A DNA stretch of 64,000 nucleotides from Polytrichum commune (Eukaryota; Streptophyta; Polytrichopsida; Polytrichales; Polytrichaceae). This document shows, one piece after another, positions 57,952-64,000 of this stretch; positions within the stretch are counted from its first letter, which is position 1, and each line of letters begins with the position of its first letter. The notes below the pieces were generated by a model. The model searched no databases and had not been told where the DNA came from. It saw nothing but the letters and a program-made list of their open reading frames with translations. The stretch lies in the NCBI GenBank assembly GCA_950295325.1, contig OX485807.1, positions 39,774,440 to 39,838,439 of the forward strand, read 5' to 3'. The position numbers and the translations under genes are program-made.

Positions 57952-60900
57952 TCAGCCGCCATAATCCCCATTTGTAAACTTGTCTTCAGAGTAGTATGTT
58001 GCAATCACAGATTTTCCACCAAATTTCCGGTTGTGCAAAGCTTGCTTCGCCTTTGCAGACCCTTGTAAGTCGGAGTACTCCACAAAAACCTGTCCACATC
58101 CAATATATTCATATGATTGTTCACCAAAATCAAGAATATCATTTGAAGAACATGAACAAATTGGCAACATCTTGTGGCGACATCAAGAAAAGAAAGTAAG
58201 TTTATGGATGGTATACCATTCCAATGCCTGGAAAGTCATCTCCACTAAATCTGGGCCGAGGGATAACCAGATTTGTCAGATTCCCTGTGAGGCAAAACAG
58301 TCGGTGTTAATCAGACTCACAATAAAATGAGACATGAAACCCAAATCTTGCAATTTCAAAGACAATGACAGCACAGGTGATTACAGCTCGTCGATCTTAG
58401 GGATAAAATGAAATCTGTAATTGATAAATCTACATATCAATTCATGAGAATAGTATATTTAGCCCCGAGGTAGAAAGAAATCACTTGTGCTCACACAACC
58501 TTCTATCAAACACTCGTCCAAATACACCAACTTACCATACTTCCCACACTCCTCCCTCATGTCTTCAACAATTTCTTCATACTCGCCATCCTCTTTCAAT
58601 TCATCAGGAGAGACAACCTGCCAGTTGCAAGGCTGCAGATTAGAGCACTCCACAGAGACAGCAAAGAGATAGCGAGCCCCTTTGAGAAACACTCCCAAAA
58701 TCTGCCCTTGCTAACTAATTTTGGCCCACAGCTAATTCTAGCTGCAGTAAAACCCTCAGCAGATTGCACCAGGAAAGCAATAAGGCAGACATACCTGAGA
58801 AAGACAAACAACTTTTGTAGGAACCTCCGTGGATGGCATAGCTCCAACGCCTCCAGCCATGGTGGGCACAAGTCCACCTCCCATGCCTGGAAACATTCCT
58901 CCAACACCCATGCCCATAGACCCTAGTCCAAGGGCATTTGCGCCACTTGCAGAGAGAGCAAGCTTCTGGAACCCAAAATTGAAAAAGCTTGTTAGCAGGT
59001 TCCAAATTCAGGCAAAGTTCTCAAATATTGACAAACTACAATATCCTGGTCAAATCCTGGATACAAAAAAGCTGAAAAAGAAAACAAGAAAAACATTTAA
59101 GGAAACTTTCATATGCTGATAACAATAGAAAGTACAAAACATACCTGCAAGGCGATCTGCTGCTGCGCTTGCATAAGAACGTTTGTCTGGTCAGGCTTGG
59201 GTTGCCCACTGAAGCCCATGAAGCTATAGATGTGTTAGCACAAAACCATAACAGAAAACAGGTAGTATATCATCAAAGGTATAGAGCATTTAATCATTTT
59301 CTTGTCCTTGTTATGGTCACAAATGGTCTTTTAAGCCACCAAAGTGTCAGTTCAAATTATTGTATGCTCTTGGGCTAGCTCGGTTGAACAAAGGAACCAT
59401 TAGATGTATTAGTCACGGACAAGCACTGGATATAAAAATAGAAAATCGGCTTAATGTTTGATCTTGCCAGAAAGCCAACTCAATCATACTCAAAATGAAG
59501 ATGACTTGTACAAGAAATAAGAAAAAAGTAAAATGAAATTTGTAACGGGGGTCATTCCACCTTGCAGAGGCTCGCCGCACTGTCAATGTTCGATCCCCCA
59601 TCTTCAGACCATTGAGTGCAGCACAAGCTATGTCCATCACCGAAGGATCCTGCAACATAGTGCTTCTCCTATCATATGTTGATCCAGAGAATAATCTCTA
59701 TGTCTCTAAACAAAGTATTGTTGGTGATAAGTAATACACAAGAACTGACCCCAAAAGTATGTGGGTAGTCCTGTTAGACATTGAAATCAATAGTAGTAGA
59801 AATCAGCAAGATAACACACCTGGTAAACACAAAAGCCGTATCCCTTGGAGTTCCCAGTGTCACGATCCTTGACTAAGTCAAACGCGCGCAAAGTCCTGTT
59901 TACACAGAAAAAGGCAAGTCAATAACTTACATGTGCAATAACTAGTCCCATCAAGTCGGAAAAGACACCAATTGAAATTCTAACCAGACATCACATCTTA
60001 ACAAATCACTGTCTCATTAGTTATATGTAACATTTATTAGACTTTAGCAGATCTCTATAATGTGCAACACTTTCAAAACAGGGTAAGACCAGACAAGTCT
60101 ATTGCTAGACATCCAATCCCGAGAAACGTAATGTACACAGCAGTCAAATATTAGTCCACATCAAAAACATTTTTGAGATTGAAGCGAAAGTTTACCCAAA
60201 TGAGGACAAAAGATCCATGATTTGTTCCTCACTCAAATAGTAAGGCAAACCCCCTACAAAGATGCGGTCTGGTCCGTCAGCACCACCAGAAGCCCTGCAA
60301 ACACCCAAAGATAATAAGATAGTAAATATGGACTTACAGGAAAGAGAGACAATGATTACTGGATTGACAAGGATAAGTCTCATGAGAACTTACCCAGGTG
60401 TCAAACCAACAGCTGCTAAGTTGAGATTGCCACATGGTTGACTGGGTCCAAGCGTTGCTGCCATAGAAGGGTTGTAATCACTGGGTCTGCGAACTCGAAC
60501 AGATACTCCCTACAAGTTCAAACAAGACCCACGTCATAAGTGTCCTGGGAGTGATAAGATTCACTGATACTCCTAAAGGTGAATTGTGTCAAAGATGTTA
60601 TGGACAGTGTAACCTTCTCAATTTCAACATCTCAGAGACAGTCAAATGCATTCCATGTTGAGGTCTACTTCAAGAAATATTGAGTAGTATCCATACTTCA
60701 TACACAATGCCATCTAGGGCCATCGCATTACTGGCTTCTTCAACTGTTCGCATCTCCACAAATGCAAACCGTTTCTCCTGGTTGATGTATACATTGACAA
60801 CAGCATCACCTGTGACAAAAGAGAAAATAGACGTGTCATTAGAGGCACTCACTGCAACTCAACCAGCACTAATTGTTTCAACCCACAAAACAGCTATAGA

Positions 60901-63900
60901 TGCTCAACCAGAATTCCTTTTGAGAATCTAAGAAGCTTCAGAACATTCTTGCTTCTGACATCTTGTTGGAAGAAAACTCCAAACTAGTGTAAGAATATTA
61001 TCAAATGAAGGAATGTTATAGTACCTGGTCCAGCAGTGTTTCCACCAACAGCTGCCATAACCTGACTGAAGAATGTTGCCACACTCTGGAAAACACAAAG
61101 AATTGTCAAAATTGCACTGAAGGACCAAGCAGCACCAAGAGCTCATGTAACAATCGGAAGCTGTTTAGAATGTCAAAAACTGGAACAGCCCCTTTAAAAG
61201 CATGATATAAGATATTAAATATTGCCAGAACATAATTCATCTAATGATTTTACAAGACTGACCTGTTCATTGGCCATTGGAGGCAATCCACCCACATAAA
61301 CTCTCCGAGCATGTCTTGTAGCCTGCATACCAAGTCCATCATAAATCAGTAGGTCAGAAATTACATCATCAAGATTGAGAAAGTGAAAAAATTCAAACTG
61401 TTCCATCTATCGTCCTACCTAATGCCCTCAACATAATTCAAACATGTAACTTTGACCAGATCTTGAAGAAAATAATAATAAAAATCAGAGCACAGAAATT
61501 AAGCTGCAAGAGAATTAAGTATATATTTCATACCTTTTCAGATATATGAAATTCGAACCACAAATAAAAGATCAAGATCAAGTTCAAGTTCAAATACCTG
61601 TGTGCCACCAGCAAAGGGAAACATTGAAGGAAAAGACATGCCCGCTGGCATGCCTGACACCTGACCTGCCATTTCATAGCATAGAGGTTGAGAACAGCTC
61701 TGTACTGACTTTCCAAGAGCACAGACTATGCACACTGTGAACAAAAATCCATTGCTTAAGAACATTTCCAAAATGTGCTGAATAATCACTACACCTCTGG
61801 AAAAAGCAATCAGAGAGCTGCATACATTTGTTGAGAATAGACACAATCTGGAGTTTACAATCATGAGAAATTAATAATAAAAGAAATCGTTCTTGCACCG
61901 TCTGTTTACACAATGTTGAACAGAGACATTGAACAGACGCTCTCATCACAAACACTTTATCTACCATGTATGGTATAGGCAGACATTGAACTTGTCATTA
62001 TCTCATCCCACACATGTAATCACTTTAATAAGACTGCAAACATCATGCCCTATGGCTAACAGATCAAATGGCATACCATAAGGTGAAAATCCGCTACCAG
62101 GACCTGCGGCTGCTGCTGACAGCCCCCCTGTCATCGTGTTGAGCATCGCACCTATTTCTCATGCATGGTCAGCCCACTGTGCCATATTCCAGGAAGCCCT
62201 TTTTCTGTTGTTGAGACCTAGTGTAGGCCAAAATTCTTTTTACCGCAATAACATATCAATTTTCTCCAGTCCGAGCATGAAGAGAGAAGCATGCTGGCCA
62301 AGACCATGGACAGTCTTGCATATAGATGGTCAAAGATGCACCACTAAAGGGGATCCCCACTCCCACGTTGTACAAACAGGCCTTCGGGGACACGTTCGTT
62401 GAGAGGAACACTTGACTACTGGGGCTCGTAGTGATGTCAACCCGCAACCACAGAGCAAACACAAACACAAACACAAACCAAAGACATCCAAAGAAAAACA
62501 CACAAACCAGCAAACAGCAGTCCTCAGTGTCCACCCTTGATGATTCAATTACATTCAATACTTCAATTGATAACTTCGTCAATCTCTGCTTAATAAACGT
62601 AATATACTCTGCATCTCCTTGAGGTGTGTATCATGTACAATCCTTAATTCATTTACTTTGAGATGACAAGAACCACAAAAGTCCTGCCTAGTTATATTGT
62701 TGTTATTATTATTAGAAGATAAAAAATTCTTGAGCCTGCTGACCAATGGAAAAATGCAGTCTTCAACTTAGATAGTCTTCGTCTCAACATCAACTTTCTG
62801 GTTCAAGTAAGCTTATATCAACCAAAGCTTGATCGAAGTCTTACACTATAACAAACACTTGAAGGAGCCAGCCAATATAAAATCTGTGTCAAAGACCAAA
62901 ATATGTGCGGTATGTGAAGCCTAGTATTTCTAGAATGGCATCCATAATGTAGAAGTCGAGGATACACACCTGGGATTGTGGCAGCAGGTAGAACAGTGGC
63001 ACCAGGAGGGGCCATATCAAAACCACTTGCTCGCTTGCTGTACCAATGAACCCAACAGACCACCACATCGTCATACAAGAGCTAAACAAGTTTGCAAGGG
63101 CTTGAGGAATTAAAGAATCAGACCTGTTAATGATAAAAATAATAAAGAGGTCAATATATCCCAGCTTCTCTGAGATTGTCTCAACATTCAGTAACTATGA
63201 AGTGCATATATCCAGCAATAAGATTTGCACTCAGTTTGGTTAGTGCCATGCATGTCTGCTTGGGTGCTACATAGTGTAAACTAGCTAATGTTCTGTGACC
63301 AATATCTGCTGGAAAATCCCATAGAGAACCCAATAACCTGCCTCCCACATTTAAGATGCTACATGACAAATTTTGAAGTGAGCAAGGTTGCAGAAACCAT
63401 CAACCATATCGGCAAGTTACATACCTTTTCCTTTCCTTTGATCGTGATCTTGAACGTCGGTCGCGAGATCGACCTTGCGAATTTGAGCGAGATCGGTGCC
63501 TGTGAGATCTTCGGTCTCGATCTCCACGGTCATGCTCATGACGCCTATCAAGAGAAAATGGCAATTGAGAACACAGTGTGAGGCTTGCAAACTACAAAAG
63601 GCTGGATGCATTAAAAATGAATTGAGTGCAGAAGAGACAGAACGCATGCCTGGTAAGAAACCAATAATGACTCCAGTCTAACTAACCAAAGAATGTCTAC
63701 CACAACAATTTCCCGTAAACCAGAATTGGCATTGGCAAATTGCATACCTTTTTCTCTCTCTTAACTGTAAAGACAATACTCTCTACCTGAACAATTCCCT
63801 TAAAATGGTGACAAACCAATGCAACATCCTCATTGTGCTGGTTGACAGAATTCATCAGCACATGGATGTGATCAGATGTGGATATCCTACTCCATAGGTA

Positions 63901-64000
63901 CTAATTTTTGAAAGGCAGTTAGATATTTGTTACTGACCTGTCGCGATCGCCCCGATCTCCTCTATCACTACCTTCCCGATGGCGGCGCTCCCCTCGTTCA
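57952..64000 (-). CDS. U2AF65: Splicing factor U2AF large subunit (U2AF65), 5' end outside window
   Basis: Seventeen exons agree in phase (plus-strand coordinates, 5' to 3' of the gene): 63938-64000 (cut by the edge), 63425-63544, 62970-63037, 62077-62151, 61598-61665, 61263-61322, 61025-61085, 60697-60809, 60394-60509, 60196-60294, 59820-59895, 59561-59649, 59145-59208, 58795-58965, 58536-58617, 58217-58284 and 57952-58089. They give 509 residues. U2AF65 binds the polypyrimidine tract and recruits U2 snRNP in the nucleus. Visible parts are the Arg/Ser-rich N-terminal region, GFDMAPPGATVLPA, RRM1 (RRVYVGGLPP, RFAFVEMRTVEEASNAMA), RRM2 (DRIFVGGLPYYLSEEQIMD, KGYGFCVYQ), and the C-terminal UHM domain (ELKEDGEYEEIVEDM, VFVEYSDLQG, RKFGG as the Arg-x-Phe site). 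A Gly/Met-rich linker precedes the UHM. All domains are intact. Confidence 0.95.

Overview
This is nuclear DNA of a land plant. GT-AG introns, an intact DYW-class pentatricopeptide repeat (PPR) editing factor, plant-type U2AF65 and an LPA1-like P-loop protein all point that way. The PPR repeats resemble those I know from mosses, so a moss or another seed-free plant is my best guess, but I could not test it by search. Genes are GC-richer islands in AT-rich DNA full of old, mostly non-autonomous transposons. I saw no LTR retrotransposon.

Layout. 0-3.2 kb: MITEs and a duplicated promoter or leader segment. 3.2-7.5 kb (+): seven-exon gene for a Sec14-like CRAL-TRIO protein with a very long N-terminal extension. 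7.9-9.6 kb: eight diverged tandem units that run into the promoter of the next gene. 9.75-12.9 kb (+): intronless, intact gene for the proteasome subunit RPN2. About 15.7-18.9 kb (+): a PPR-DYW gene whose upstream exons encode an OSB-type PDF motif spliced in frame onto the PPR tract. 20-42 kb: accessory DNA with three pogo/Tigger-like elements, a hAT element with an 8-bp target duplication, a foldback or MULE-like element, three long copies of one 490-bp TIR family, an L1-type LINE tail, a decayed non-LTR retrotransposon with RNase H followed by a restriction-like endonuclease, and a SINE candidate. 42.3-51.1 kb (+): the LPA1-like gene (seven coding exons), with tandem arrays upstream, inside intron 6 and downstream. 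51.8-53.9 kb: a TIR element, an uncharacterised 190-codon single-exon ORF and a MITE. 58-64 kb (-): U2AF65 (17 exons in the window), whose 5' end lies beyond the right edge.

The genes are unrelated housekeeping functions (lipid transfer or signalling, proteasome, organelle RNA editing, phosphate or phytate-linked P-loop protein, pre-mRNA splicing), so this is not a pathway cluster. The recurring theme is local tandem duplication in units of about 150-300 bp next to, and once inside, genes. The best candidate for something new is the PDF-motif plus PPR-DYW fusion, followed by the RNase H plus RLE retrotransposon and the pogo-family miniature ORFs that keep the transposase C-terminal tail.
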